DNA of 64,000 bases from Letharia columbiana (lineage: Eukaryota > Ascomycota > Lecanoromycetes > Lecanorales > Parmeliaceae): NCBI RefSeq assembly GCF_014066305.1, contig NW_023501037.1:1240501-1304500 (forward strand), read 5' to 3'. Positions 1 to 11,939 of the stretch are shown one piece after another; position 1 is the first letter of the stretch; every line of letters starts with the position of its first letter. Position numbers and translations under genes: made by a program. The notes beneath the pieces are model-generated. The model had not been told where the DNA came from, made no database searches, and saw only the letters and a list, made by a program, of their open reading frames with translations.

Positions 1-607
1 TAGGAAATTCATTGAGGATGAGAATGTAAGAATTATTTATGTGTTGGTAATTTTGATAGGCGCAGATAAAATAAATGAAGATTATTGTTTGCAACCTTTC
101 ATGCAGACTTTCATACGCAGACTTTCTTTTCCTTTCCACGACATCATCATTCATCATGGTCCGTGATTCCAGAACGCCCTAGCCAGATTCCCTTCCAAAC
201 CGACCTGTGCAGTCATGCCATCAATCATCACAACAATCAGCAGAAGATTGATGACTTTGTATACATTGTCCCTAGATATTTCCTTTCATCCTCAATCCGC
301 CTGATGAAAGTAGGCTGCTACATGAATTGGAGACTACCAGTAACCGAGTGTTCCGGTAAAAACCAAGGCTCCAAGTTGCATTGCGTGGAAAATGCGAGCA
401 AAAAAGAGAGCGAAGAAATCGAAATTCGTGAGGTCTGGTTGCTGTCTCATTCTCTCTCCATTTTCGAACGCTAAGCCAAATTTGACCGCCTCCGAATTCT
501 GACCAGGCCTTGACTTTATGCACATCTGAATGAGCATTACATGAACGCCAGACCACCGACGAAGCCAATGCGGGTATCCTATTGTACACTCCATTTGATA
601 TGAAATG
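1..607. other. Left edge, no supported gene
   Basis: This stretch lies downstream of the ATG9 stop. Open frames exist on both strands, but they overlap one another and none shows a recognisable motif or splice-consistent extension. It most likely holds the ATG9 3' untranslated region and intergenic DNA. Confidence 0.5.
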
Positions 608-3450
608 CTAAATGCTTACACCACCCCTACCCTCTCGGGCCTTCGAAAATTGGTAAACCAAGCCCAAGATACCACCAGGCCCTCTATCATCATTTGTTGC
701 CTGGACGTCTTCATCGCCATTCTCATCCAGAGTACCAGCACGAGTCGTCTTCCACGATTCACCCAGATGGCTATCGTCTGCCGCACCTTCACTACCATCG
801 GCGCCCAAGCGTCCATCATTCTCCCGCAGAGCCTCTTCCTCGTCTTCCAAAGGATCCTGAAGTGGCTTGGTTGTCGTCCGCAATCGAGACTGGGTGCCAA
901 ATCTACGCTGCGTCCTTGGACCAGTAGGTGCAGGCTGGTGTTGAGGATCCAACAAGATGGAAGCCATAGGTGATGCATGATCGCCTGTAGGAGCGAATCT
1001 CGGATTACGTTGGTGCACCAATTGTTGTCCTGCCGTTACGCCGGACAAGGCTGATCGGGTGGGAGCTCGCTTGTGGCGATCTGCTCTCGCTGGTCTGCTT
1101 AGAGCTGGCCCATGAACTTCGGCAGTTAGAGTTGGGGACATCAGGCCTGGGAATACGGGGGGTACATGGAAGCTTGACCTAGTCGTTGGATGGAGGAAAG
1201 GTGCCCCAGGCCGTTGATTGGTCACATAGTTGTCGATGAAGCCGTAGTATGAAGCTAGCATTTTGCCATCCTTGGTCGAATAGTATTCCTCGCGGAGATC
1301 CTGCGCTGCTTCACCATCTAGGGGGGCAGTGTTGTTGCCTCCTTTCTTGAAGTCAAACACTGCAAAAGAGCAGACGTATCCGAGTCCATCAACATGGACC
1401 GTGAACTCGCGGAAGAAGTCTATAAGCCGATCACTGCATTTTGGGAGGCTGAACCAGAGTATCAAGGGCGTGATGATAATGCTGAGGATCTCTTCCAGAA
1501 AGATTATCAACTTCATTTTGTAGAGCGTAGCAAACTCCGCACGTACTTCGTTGGTATGGAGTCGATCTCGCCAATGGTTTGGGAGATAGTGCGTGTATTC
1601 CGCAACATTATTGAGAGCGTACTCGGGATCGAAGACAAGGTTCTCCTCAGGCACAATGCCTCTAGCGACGGCCCAGACAGTCCCAAAGACGCCGAGGTAA
1701 AATAGGACTGTGCGTTCGGGCGTGATCTCGAATGTCAGGAATAACTCCGGATCAATGACAGAGGCCAGGGCGAGAACGGAAGCCAGGGCACCGGTGACGA
1801 ATGCAACAAATCTTGAAATCTGAATCGTTTTGTCCTTGGGAAACTGCTCGAGGTAACGTGAAGCAAAGGGGTATGACATGTTGACGCGTCGCTGAAATAG
1901 GTGCCAGAGCTCATTGAACTCTCGAAATTTCCACTCCGCCAGCGGAGTATATTGACGAGACCCGATCTGAGAAGGGTTGCGTTGATACTCATTGAAATAG
2001 CGGAAGAAGTAATAGAGCATGAAGAAGATCACTAAGAAAGGAGCACAGAAGAGATTCATGAATCCTGCGAAGATGAACCGTTCTCGTAATTTATCGCTGA
2101 GAGCACGGCGGCGGATATCTTTGAGGAATAAAGGCCTGACCTGACCTTGCTCGTTGAACACAAAATCTAGGATACACAAGCTCAAGTTCCATTCGAGGGT
2201 CTTTGAGAAAAACTGCCTATTTCTCAAGAAAGGCACAGGTAGCGTGAGATCGAGGATGTCTTTATTGATCAGGGCAATCATATAATTTTCTCTTCGCATC
2301 AGACGGTTCGCAATGTCATGGGCATCCATGCGTTGCTTGGACTGGCTGCCTAGAAAGCGACGATGTTTGTCTTTGACAGCTGCCGCTGTGACGGGGTTCG
2401 AGTCTCTCAGTAACATCAAACGCTTCACAATCTCTTGCCATGAGACCGTCTGAATGTCAGTGTCCGAGATCTCTAACAGGTAGCGAAAGAAACTTTGCAT
2501 ATGCCTAAGATGGCGAAAGTCGTTGCCGTATTGAAACAATTTACATATCCAAAAGAAGGCAAACAGCCAGATCAGTAGATTAGTGGGCCTAGACATGTTC
2601 TTGGTGCATCGTGGAACAAGGATCTGAGACATCTTCTTGCTGTCCGGTATCTCCTTATAATTAATGCACGAACCAAGAAACATGCTGAAGGCAACCACGA
2701 ATGCTAGGGTACTGTGCAACAATTAGTACTCATGGACCCGTAAGCTTTATTATGTATGTCTTACAGAAGATTCAACACTCTGTTCAGTAGTATGCACCAG
2801 ATCCCGTTGCCAGTGTAGTAGTCGTAAACGTCCTTCAGGAAATTGTCTAGGTTTTCGACATTCGTCCACATCCACATCGCTCGGTCCTTTGGGTCCATCA
2901 TTCCTAGAGGGTGGCCTCTCCGTGAATTTTCTTTGCTATGCGTTCTCGGGAATATGGGGTCTTGGTGCAATCGCTGCTGTTCCTGAGTAGCTTGCCATTT
3001 AGCCCGAGTTGCTCTACTCGATGGACCCGACACGGGCGGCGGCAATGCTCTGTTCTGCCCAGCTTTCGACACCGGCGATGGACCTTGCTCGTCTTCAATG
3101 AGCAAGGACTGAGGGACTTCGTCGTCTAAGTCGTCTATGTTCACTCTGCCAGCAGCGTGTGGTGTCCTAACCCGACTTTGGGCTTTTCTCGCAAAGGTTC
3201 CCTGGCTTTGCCGGCTCGAATTTCCTGTCCTCGACGGAGCACCTTGGTCGGCAGTAGCATCGGCCAGAGCATCATCAAGCTCGTAGTCATGGAAGCCAGT
3301 ACTGAGATTCTCTTCATCTAACATCATAGCTGCTCTTTCTTCCACGTCAGATTGATCTGACAGCTCGTCATGCTGCCGCAACGTCTCATACACCGAGGGC
3401 TCTCCCGCAGCAGGGGGCAAAAATCTGGATAGTATGTTCGAAGTCATCAC
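608..3450 (-). CDS. atg9: Autophagy-related protein 9 (ATG9), lipid scramblase
   Basis: ATG9 is the multispanning membrane protein of autophagy; it travels in small vesicles and redistributes lipids at the growing phagophore. Two exons (3450-2765, 2711-608) encode 929 residues. The 53 nt intron 2712-2764 has a GTAAGA donor and a TACTAAT branch site, and splicing joins LNRVLNLL to TLAFVVAF without a frame change. Residues 1-190 are acidic and disordered. The conserved core begins at [13 protein letters not shown] (about 197) and runs to about residue 690, with hydrophobic segments near 230, 275, 440, 520 and 600. The C-terminal 230 residues are basic and disordered and finish with the family's short [11 protein letters not shown] segment. 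The gene diverges from COG6. Identification rests on the colinear match to the ATG9 core. Confidence 0.95.
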
Positions 3451-3816
3451 TGTACTGAAGGAAGTGCAGCTGGGCTGCTCAAGTGAGATTGCCTAGGGTT
3501 CACGCATGTTGTGGACAGATGCCTCTGATGATCAGGACATCTGCATACGAAAAAATCCCGTCACCACAAGATGCTAACGAACATACTCGATAACTTTCAA
3601 CACAAAAGTCCTGCAGAGCGAGTCGCGTGTCGTTGTTGAGTCATGTGAAGTGGTGGGTGGTGTTGCGTGATGCTCCCGCACCCAAGGGTGGGTCCAACAT
3701 ACCTTATGGAGTACGAATAGTGCCAAGCATCCGATGTTTAACCGTCTAGGAGTTCGACAATTCATGAACCACTTTCCAACCAAGAACATCGTGTTTTCAG
3801 ACCCTAGTCTCCCAAT
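3451..3816. promoter_or_regulatory. Shared divergent promoter of ATG9 and COG6
   Basis: These 366 bp separate the start codons of two divergent genes and must hold both 5' regions. I see no clear TATA box or named factor site. Confidence 0.45.
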
Positions 3817-5958
3817 ATGGCGGGTACTCAAATCTATATTAACGATCTCTCCGAGCACTTAGATGATAAATTGACCGTCTCATCGACACCGCAGAGGTCG
3901 ACAGCGCTATCCAACAAACTATCTGGCGTTCTCTCCGTATCCTATGCAGACTCTGAGATCAGAGATGCCCTACGTAGTCTGGATGAGAAAGAGATCAGAA
4001 ACACAGCAGAGACAAGGCGGAGGCTGCGACTCGATGTCCAAAAAGAGGTCATACAACGAAACGGATCCGTTGTCCATGAATTTGGTCATGTTGCGGAGGT
4101 TCGTCCGGTTCAACGCCTTTGATTGCTTTTGCTGAAGAGGCGTCAGCAATTGAAACGCATCGGCACTGCCATCAACAGTCTGAACAAATGCTGCGAGGAT
4201 ATGCGTCACCATGTGACGGCGGCTCGTCATGAAAGCGCACCTGTACTTAAGGAAGCCTCCACGCTTTTGGTCCAAAAGCAGGAATTAGAGACAAAAAAGC
4301 AGTTGCTAGATGCCTTCAACAAGCATTTCATCATCTCAGAAGAAGATCTACTAGTCTTAACAGGTGCGGCTGAGGCTGTGGATGACACTTTTTTTGCAAT
4401 CTTGAAAAGAGTCAAACAGATCTATGTCGACTGTCAAGTCCTACTTGGGACCGAGGACCAAAGGCTTGGGCTTGAGCTTATGGATCAGAGCTCAAGAAAT
4501 CTCAATATCGGCTATCAGAAGCTCTACAGATGGATTCAGAAAGAATTCAAGACGTTGAATCTAGAGAGTCCACAGATCAGCTCCATCATTCGGCGTGCCC
4601 TGCGAGCACTTGCAGAACGACCAACGCTGTTCCAAAGCTGTTTAGACTTATTTGCGGAAGCTCGAGAGGGTGTCCTGACTGATGCCTTCTATTCGGCGTT
4701 GACCGGTTTATCAAGTGAAAACGATCAGAACCCAATGACGAAACCAATTGAGTTTTATGCCCATGATCCCCTTCGCTATGTGGGTGATATGCTTGCGTGG
4801 ACTCACTCTGCAACTGTATCTGAGCGCGAGGCTTTAGAATCACTCTTTATATCTGACGGAGACGAAATAAGCAAAGGTTTCGAAGCAGGCAGGCACGCCG
4901 AGCCTTGGTCGACAGGCAACGACGAGGTTTTTGACGGACGCAAAGCGCTGGGAGAGCTCGTCAACCGCAACATAGCTGGAGTAGCAAGAGCGCTCCGTCA
5001 ACGGATAGAGCAAGTTCTTCAGAACCATGAAGACGCAGTGCTACTGTACAAGATTGCTAACCTCGTCATATTCTATCGCGTCACATTCATCAAGCTGCTA
5101 GGCCCGAACTCTAGTCTGCTCGAAACACTATCTTCGCTAGAGCAGTCTGCCCTCCGCCAATTCCGGACTCTCGTGTCCGACAATGTCTCCGCAATACAGG
5201 CAGACATTGCAGCACCCACCCCAGATCTGCGGATACCCGACTTCCTAGATGAAACGCTCACCCAATTCACCACCCTCCTGAAAATCTACGACTCATCTCT
5301 CACCCCAGCTTCTTCCCGCGTCGCAGGTTTCGAGCCCATCATCTCCCATGCTCTCAACCCATTCCTTTCCATCTGCGAGAAGATGGCCAAAGAAACCAAC
5401 GAGCCCTCCGCCAGCATTTTCATCGCCAATTGCCTCTTGGCAGCCAGAAATACCCTCTCCACTTATGAGTTCGTCCAAGATCGAGTGTCGGAATTGAACG
5501 AGCAACTCGCAAGCCTGACTTCCAGCCTCACAGAATATCAGCACGCATTCTTTCTCCATACCTCTGGGCTTCATCCGCTGCTCGTCGCTCTAGCGCCTAC
5601 AGAAGACACTCCGGATGGTCTTCTTAAAGTCCCTACGCTTACACCATTCCTGCTTCAGCCACTCACCAACGCCAGCCAGACTCTCGATGATTTTCTACCC
5701 TCAGCGCTTATGGACGCAATGGAGACTCTCAAGCGTTTGGGTAACACCAAATTGTCACAGGAGGTAACGGCGAATGCGGCTGAGAGGTTCTGCCAGGACT
5801 TTGAGTTTGTGGAGGGGAAGTTAGCAGCGGTCGATGAGTTGAGGGAGAGTGCTGTGCACGAAGCTGGAGAGGAAAATGAAAAGGAAGAGCAAGAGCTGGT
5901 GCCACTGAGGTCGCTATTCCCTAGGACGAGTGGAGAGATTAGGGTGTTGCTTAGCTGA
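3817..5958 (+). CDS. cog6: Conserved oligomeric Golgi complex subunit 6 (COG6)
   Basis: COG6 belongs to lobe B of the eight-subunit COG tether, which captures retrograde vesicles at the Golgi. Exons 3817-4098 and 4147-5958 encode 697 residues, the family's usual length. The N-terminus carries the family block [21 protein letters not shown]. The 48 nt intron 4099-4146 is phase 0 and a multiple of three; retained, it would not shift the frame but would introduce an in-frame TGA at 4120-4122. Its removal joins HVAE to QLKRIGTAI, as in orthologues. The rest is the helical COG6 rod ([25 protein letters not shown]). The 3' end faces the OXR1-like gene 124 bp away. Confidence 0.93.
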
Positions 5959-6082
5959 TTGCCGCCTTTCATTGAAGGGCGAGGTATATGCTTTATTATA
6001 TGGAAAAAGCCCATTCGTGGATACTCCCAGAACTCCCAGGCTCACCACCCCTATTCTCCTCGTCTTGATTAGAAAATGGCCG

Positions 6083-7163
6083 TTATCGACCCACACACCA
6101 CACCTCCACGCCCACCACCTCGAACTTCTCCCCCTCCTCGCTCAATGGCTCATTCCCAAAGGTCATGCAATGACCACTGATCCCTCTCTCCAGCACTCCA
6201 TCCAGCCATAAACCATATTTCCCATCCCCGCCGCCCACACTCAGGTAACCTTGTTCGCAGAAAATCAGATAATCATTCACGCCGCTGTACGGAAACGCCT
6301 TAAATCGTATCAGATCCGGCGTCGACGTTCCGCTTGCGCTTGCAGTATTGTTAGCGTCACTTCTCCGATCACCGCCATTCGTTGCAGATGATGGTGAAAG
6401 ATGTGATGAAGAATGGGAATGGGCTGTCGGGCTCGCGATCGTGGTACTCCGGCCCATGCTCTCGGTATCGGGCGCCGAGGGTGGAGGCGGGAGATTGGAG
6501 AGGAGAGAGGAGGAGGGAAGGATGGAGACGCGCCAGAGGAAGCATTCGCCGGTGCCGTAGAAGGAGGAAGTGGGGTGCGGGGGAGAGGTTAGGTAGGCGC
6601 CGAAGATCTGGCAGAACCCCCCGTTAGTAAGACTATCAAAGAGCGTAGGACGGGGAATGGAGGAGACCTACCCCGCCGGCGCCATCTTGCACTACGAGAA
6701 CGAACGACGCATCTCGGGGTATCTCAGGCGATGCGCACTTGTTGTAGAGTGTGCCCAAGCTGACGCCGTCTTGCTCAAGGCTGTACGCTAGAGACCACTG
6801 CTCCGCGAGTTGGAGACGCGGAGGTAGAAGCAGCCGGATCTCCTCGGCGACAGTTCTCGACAAGATTGTAGAAGACGTAGAGCCGGAGAGCGCAAGGGGC
6901 GTCAAGGGCGGGGGTTGGAACGGCGATGCGGTTCGATGCGGGGGTGTGTAAACGCCATTCGGCATGTCGTTTGCTGGATCTTGGTCGGAGGTGTGAGTCT
7001 GGAGGCGCGGGACGGCGGAGCGATTGGGAGAGGGTTCGGTCAGGCGCCGATAGAGGCCAGAGACGACGTGGGAGACGGGGTAGGATAGGTAGGAGGTGGG
7101 GGTTTGGGATGGGGAACGTGAGGAGGGGCCTGTTGTGGAGGCGCTCTTGGGGGTGGACGACAT
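6083..7163 (-). CDS. oxr1: TLDc-domain oxidation resistance protein (OXR1-like)
   Basis: TLDc proteins protect against oxidative damage and, in yeast (Oxr1, Rtc5), regulate V-ATPase assembly at the vacuole. Exons 7163-6672 and 6607-6083 encode 338 residues; the 64 nt intron 6608-6671 is phase 0 and splits DGAGG from IFGAYL. The first ~115 residues are Ser/Pro/Thr-rich. The TLDc domain follows (EEIRLLLPPRLQL, EQWSLAYSLEQDGVSLGTLY, YGTGECFLWR, FKAFPYSGVNDYLIFCE, SVGGGDGKYGLWLD) and ends with GEKFEVVGVEVWCVG, as in other members. A Ser/Thr/Asn-rich insert of about 35 residues sits inside it. An in-frame ATG at 7328 would add 55 residues that look unlike the family; I prefer 7163. Confidence 0.88.
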
Positions 7164-7597
7164 TGGTGAGGTCAATTGACGTGGGAGGGCATTGTTATGA
7201 AGATTTATTGTATTGGACAATTGTGAGGAAGCACTGTCGCGACCAGGACGAGGCCAACATGCAAGAACGTCGATCTTAGGGTTTCGGGAGCTGCACGGTG
7301 ACGTCGGGAGCCGTTGTTTTGGTTCCACGCTCTAAGGGAGGGGGTATGCCGTAATGAGCCTGCGATATGATTGGCCCCCGAAGCGAGGCACGAGTGTAGG
7401 GCTGGCTGCTACCCCGGCTAGCCGTGAGTCTGAATTACTGAGACTAGTTCCACGCCAGTCAAAAACCATTGTTTGATATTCCGGAATGCCGATGTAGCGG
7501 TACTCGGGTTTCATGTCCTTTGCCATCCAAACCGAAAGCTTGTGCATTTTAGGATGACATGACCTAGCTGGCAATACTTTCGCTGTGCGGCGCCTGT

Positions 7598-8728
7598 CTA
7601 CCCTTTTACCATCCGATACCCAGAACCATCTTCCCCTTTCGAGGCCTCAGCGTCCTCGTCTTCAACTTTCCCGTCCAAAACCTCGACCTCCGCGTTCTCT
7701 TCCTCCAAAGCTTCGCTATCTGCCTCGTCATCTGGATCTCTGATGTTGGGTTTCAGCACTCCTCCTTTCCTCTTGGGCATCACCTGAAGAAATGCCTTGC
7801 CCCAATCCCCCAGCTCGAGCCAGCGGAGCATGATCTCCGCGACATGGTTGGTAGCTAGAACGAATCTGCTTGCCATTTGCATATAATCCCCAATTGGGAG
7901 CTTTGCCGTTCTCATGCCCCTGTCCATGGCCCTCTTGTAGCAAACACCTTTGTGTCTGTTGCGGTCCACCAGACCTCCGATGATGTATGTGCTGTACGGT
8001 CGCAATTCGGTCAATGTATCAGGACTGTCGCTTGTCAAGTACACGACTTCTCCAGTTTCGTCTTGCGCGTGCGATGTCTGTGGTGAATCGTCCTCCTTGG
8101 CTAAAGCACCCGCAAGCTTCCCGCCACGCTCTCCTTTCATCCACTCTTTCGCCTGCGTGGCAGCTTGCACGAAGTCATCTTCCAAAAACCTGACATTTTT
8201 CCACGAACGATAGTGGCCAGCGAGGAGACCGTCAAACCTTTCCTTCAGATGTCCTCCGAAAGAGCTGACGGCAAGATGGGCTTGCAGTGGAGCTTTGTGA
8301 TTATCAGAATAGCATCGCGTGACCTGAGAGCCCAGCGATTTGAGCTCTTTATCCATCATTAGATCGTCGAACCCGCAGTCAAGGACTAAAGTGATCGGAA
8401 GCTGTGTGTACTCTTGCCGGGTCAATTTCTTTGGTTCCGTAATCTTCTCTTGTCCGTTTTCACGAGCCGGTGTTTGGTTGGGAGGGGCAGTTGGCGCAGT
8501 TCCTTGACGGGCAGCCCGCTTGCGTTGTTTCTTCTCGATTTGTTTCTCCCGGCGCTTTTCTTTTCGCTTCGCCCGATTCGCTTCCCATTCCTGGTCGCGC
8601 TTGAGTTTCTTGAGTTTGTTCTTCGATAATGGCAGAGCCTTATCATCTCCAGACTCTGTGCTAAGCGTATGATCCATTTGAGCAAGCTGTATAGACTTCA
8701 AAGACGAACTATTCGCAGCTGCTCTCAA
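7598..8728 (-). CDS. trm10: tRNA (guanine-9-N1)-methyltransferase TRM10
   Basis: Trm10 uses S-adenosylmethionine to methylate G9 of nuclear-encoded tRNAs. This is a single-exon frame of 376 residues. Residues ~35-85 form the long basic region typical of Trm10 (KNKLKKLKRDQEWEANRAKR and further Lys/Arg). The SPOUT domain follows from ITLVLDCGFDDLMMDKEL. Its knot region carries VVYLTSDSPDTL, YIIGGLVDRNRHKG and AKLPIGDYMQM, which form the cofactor pocket, then VATNHVAEIMLRWLE. The C-terminus is an acidic tail. A second in-frame ATG at 8677 would remove 17 residues and is equally plausible as start. The gene lies in tandem behind OXR1, with about 435 bp between them. Confidence 0.93.
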   Translation of the reverse strand: MRAAANSSSLKSIQLAQMDHTLSTESGDDKALPLSKNKLKKLKRDQEWEANRAKRKEKRREKQIEKKQRKRAARQGTAPTAPPNQTPARENGQEKITEPKKLTRQEYTQLPITLVLDCGFDDLMMDKELKSLGSQVTRCYSDNHKAPLQAHLAVSSFGGHLKERFDGLLAGHYRSWKNVRFLEDDFVQAATQAKEWMKGERGGKLAGALAKEDDSPQTSHAQDETGEVVYLTSDSPDTLTELRPYSTYIIGGLVDRNRHKGVCYKRAMDRGMRTAKLPIGDYMQMASRFVLATNHVAEIMLRWLELGDWGKAFLQVMPKRKGGVLKPNIRDPDDEADSEALEEENAEVEVLDGKVEDEDAEASKGEDGSGYRMVKG

Positions 8729-9413
8729 TGATCACTCGATGGTAGGAGAAAGAGAATACTGAAACCTTGACGCTCATCAAGAGCGAACATAAAAGTAAAG
8801 GGATAGCACTGCTACTTCGGTGCTTTGTTCACTTTCCAATCATGAAACAAGCAATGCTCGAGTACTGTTGTATGGCGGCAATTTTGTGGTCTCCACTACA
8901 AGATTCCGTGCATTGGAGACAGCATGCCCAGAAGTAGTGCTAAGGAACGAATGAATATCTCGGCAGGAGGTTCTCTCTGTTGAGCAAGCTGTCCCTTGAA
9001 TAGGCTTCAAATGCGATAAGCGGCCGTTGAAGGATTACTTCCAGGGAAGGTGAAAAATTGATATAGGACTAGGATTGATTTTAAGGTACTCGTAATCTTA
9101 GGTTCCCGCGAACGCCAAGTAATTAGCGCGAGCAGAAAGCTTTGGCCTCGAGAAAATCTCGCCCCCTCACCGAGCACTCAAAAGTCGAATTTTCTCACAT
9201 ACCCGCCGAGTCCACGTCATTCTTCGTACTATCTGAAGCTTCTGTATTTCTCGTTTAGACAATTATGCTCATGGCGTCAAAAACGTCAGGCCTGATGATC
9301 AGAAACAACCACAGCATGTTATTTTGGTCAGTGCCATCATCGTCCCTCCATGATTGACAGGATATTATACATTTCGATCTCCCCGCCTTGTTTTTCGATT
9401 TGCATGATTTGCA
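8729..9413. other. Intergenic, no gene seen
   Basis: This holds the TRM10 5' region and the sequence beyond the monooxygenase relic. No frame here has protein-family features on either strand. Confidence 0.5.
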
Positions 9414-11500
9414 TCAGTTCTGAAGATACTGGTCCAATCTCTCCCTGCAAGAAATGGCCCGGTACTCCAAGAAAGTCAAGAGACTCGACAGAGTACCCTT
9501 GGCCAGACCCACGAGCCCAATGCCCGATACTCTTGCAATCGCAACGCAAGCTACAATAGCAGCGAGAACAGCATAGCTCAACGCTTGCTGGATTCTTCGC
9601 TTGAGAAGGCCCCTTGGAGTGTACGCGATGTCCCAATCATGATAGTTAGGAAACATGCAACGGAATGTGAAGTCGGTCTGCGAGCGCCTGCAGAGATGTC
9701 ATTCGTCAAACCAGTAACACGACCAAAACATGAGCATAGAGACATACGGATACATGGTAGATTTTCAGCCCCTCTCATCTTGGTACCAGCTAGTACACCC
9801 TGGGAAGACGGTCTTTTTCAGCTCCCGCTGGATGTCGGCTGTCCACTTGATCTCCGCGTCCTTCTTGGGCTCTACGTAGAGTGCATTTCCTTTCAGCACG
9901 GGCTCGACAATCCTCATGATGTATTCCGTGATATTTTCGGACTCTAGAATAAGCGATGCGTGCCCATTTGCGCTGTTGGGGCCAGTGGCGATGAAGAAAT
10001 TTGGGAACCCGTCCATTGCAGTTCCCATATATGCCTGTGGGCCTCCACGCTCATCCCAGACGTCGTGCATAGATCTTCCACTGCGGCCGTACACGGACAG
10101 AGGATGAAACCAACGAAGAGCTTCGAAACCATTGGCTAGAACAATAATATCTGCATTGACGCGAGCATCTTCGGCAGGCTTGTCAGGGTCGCCAGAATTG
10201 GTACCAAGAACCACGCCATTTGGCTTAACACTTTTCAGAGGCCGATTGGTGAGGTCAAATTTGGGCTTGCTCATGGAATTTAACCAAGCGCTGTCAAAGA
10301 CTCGACGCTTGCAGCCGTAGCTATGGTTGGGCTTCATAGTAGTGTGAAATTTCTTTGGTATGATGCTATACATGCGTTCAAGCGTGGAGGCTTCAATTTG
10401 GGCGCGCCACTTGACGTTCTTTTGCTGAAAGACCGTGAGCCAGATCACCTCCACAAGTAAGTATAGGGAGACACGAATGAGGTAACCCAAGAACGGGAAG
10501 TATCGAAATACCATCGGAGCATAGCGGGCATAGTTCGCCTTTCCGAATGGCTCTGTCAGCCTTGGCATGACCCAAGGCGCAGTTCTCATAATCTGTGTGA
10601 CCGACCTTACGTTGAAAGGTTCCTCGAAAAGGGACGGAACGATTTGAGCGGCGCTACAACCTGAGCCAACAACGACGACATCCTTTTCTCTGAAGTCTGT
10701 GTCATCTCGCCATCGAGCAGAATGGAAGATTTCTCCTCGAAAAGTCTCGCGTCCGGGAATACTCGTCGGCCAGGCGTTAGGCTCGACGAGAATCCCAACG
10801 CAACTTACTACAATCTTTGCTCGGACCTTTTCTTGCTTGAGGTATACAGATTTCATGCCCAAGTTGGCAATCATTTCTCGTCGCTGGGCCTCGGAGAGAT
10901 CCCCTGTTCCTGGTGCCAAGTACGATAGAGTAACCTCCCATTCTTCTTCCCTATCAACATACCGGAGCTCTGTGACATCTGTTTCCAATTGGATCTTGTC
11001 TGTTATTTGATACCTGGCGGCGACTCCATGAAGATATTTGACGAAGTCCGGTCCTGTTGGGTACAACGACTGGGACGTATAGAGAGGTGCGAAAGTGAAG
11101 GATTAGAGCGCTGAAGGTCTGACATTTGTTGTCAGAAGTATGCATGACAGCCATCTGGAATAGTTAACCTACACATCGCAAGCCTAGAGGTTTTAAATCA
11201 GTTTCGTTCCACGGTCCGCTCATTGTGAATGAACTTACAACTCCCGGGTAGCGATTGATCCACCAGGTACCTGAGCTTTTGCCTTAGCCTTACAAATATA
11301 ACAAATGCCCGTCAAGAGGGCTCACCTCCGATGCCCGACTGGCGATCGAAGATCCTGAACTGATCAAATCCGAACTTCTCCTTCAAGCGGCAGCCCATGG
11401 CAAGTCCAGATTCACCAGCGCCTATAATGAGCACAGGATAATGGGTGAAAGCATTCTTCTGATATCCATTCTCAACCCTAATGCTATCGCCGAAAGCCAT
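9414..11500 (-). pseudogene. Flavin-containing (Baeyer-Villiger-type) monooxygenase, two nonsense codons
   Basis: Such enzymes use FAD and NADPH to oxygenate ketones and other substrates, often in secondary metabolism. Exons can be followed at 11500-11326, 11270-11239, 11183-11173 (11 nt), 11118-9748 and 9687-9414, all with good splice sites and consistent phase. Landmarks in order are the FAD site IIGAGESGLAMG, GTWWINRYPGV, ACDVPSAL, the NADPH site VVVGSGCSAAQ, PNSANGHASLILE and a C-terminal MFPNYHDWDIAYTPRG. Two stops interrupt it: TAA at 11103-11105 where relatives have Tyr (ALYSF), and TGA at 9765-9767 where relatives have Trp (GW before STMYP). Both flanking frames stay open, so decay looks recent. 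Its neighbours are polyketide synthase and flavin-oxidase relics. Confidence 0.85.
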
Positions 11501-11939
11501 TTGGATAGTTGAGCGAGAGAAAGAGGAAATAGAACAATCAGACAAAGACCTCGTAAAGGAAGTGATTGTCCGCGGTAGCATGGGCCGAAGAAGACCTGGT
11601 TGGGTGGCGGAAACAAGCACAGAGTGCAAAGCGTTGTATGCTGAGAGCAAGGACGGAAGGGGACCTCTGGAGTTCAAACAGCGCTGCCTGCAGGCAGCCT
11701 CGCGGTGGCATCTAGCCGCCTTGGGAGCCCGAACTCGAACCGGCCCCCCCTGGGCCCTATTCCCCAAAAAGGTGCGTGAATCTTACATAGATAGTATTCT
11801 ATACGACTCCAATATCTGGTTACTTTGCTTCGCGCATAATCTTATGAGTGACAGTTTATTGCTTTTGCAACTACAAGTGGGGGCGTTCTGATTCAGAACT
11901 GGAAGATATCGACCCGCGTTCTCTTTGTCTATGGATCTG

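Noticed and set aside
85..474. A 129-codon open frame on the plus strand beside ATG9
   Set aside because: No domain, no splice partner and overlapped by other open frames; consistent with the ATG9 3' region.
7164..7328. Upstream start extending the OXR1-like protein by 55 residues
   Set aside because: The added residues are unlike the family and follow no conserved pattern; kept only as an alternative.
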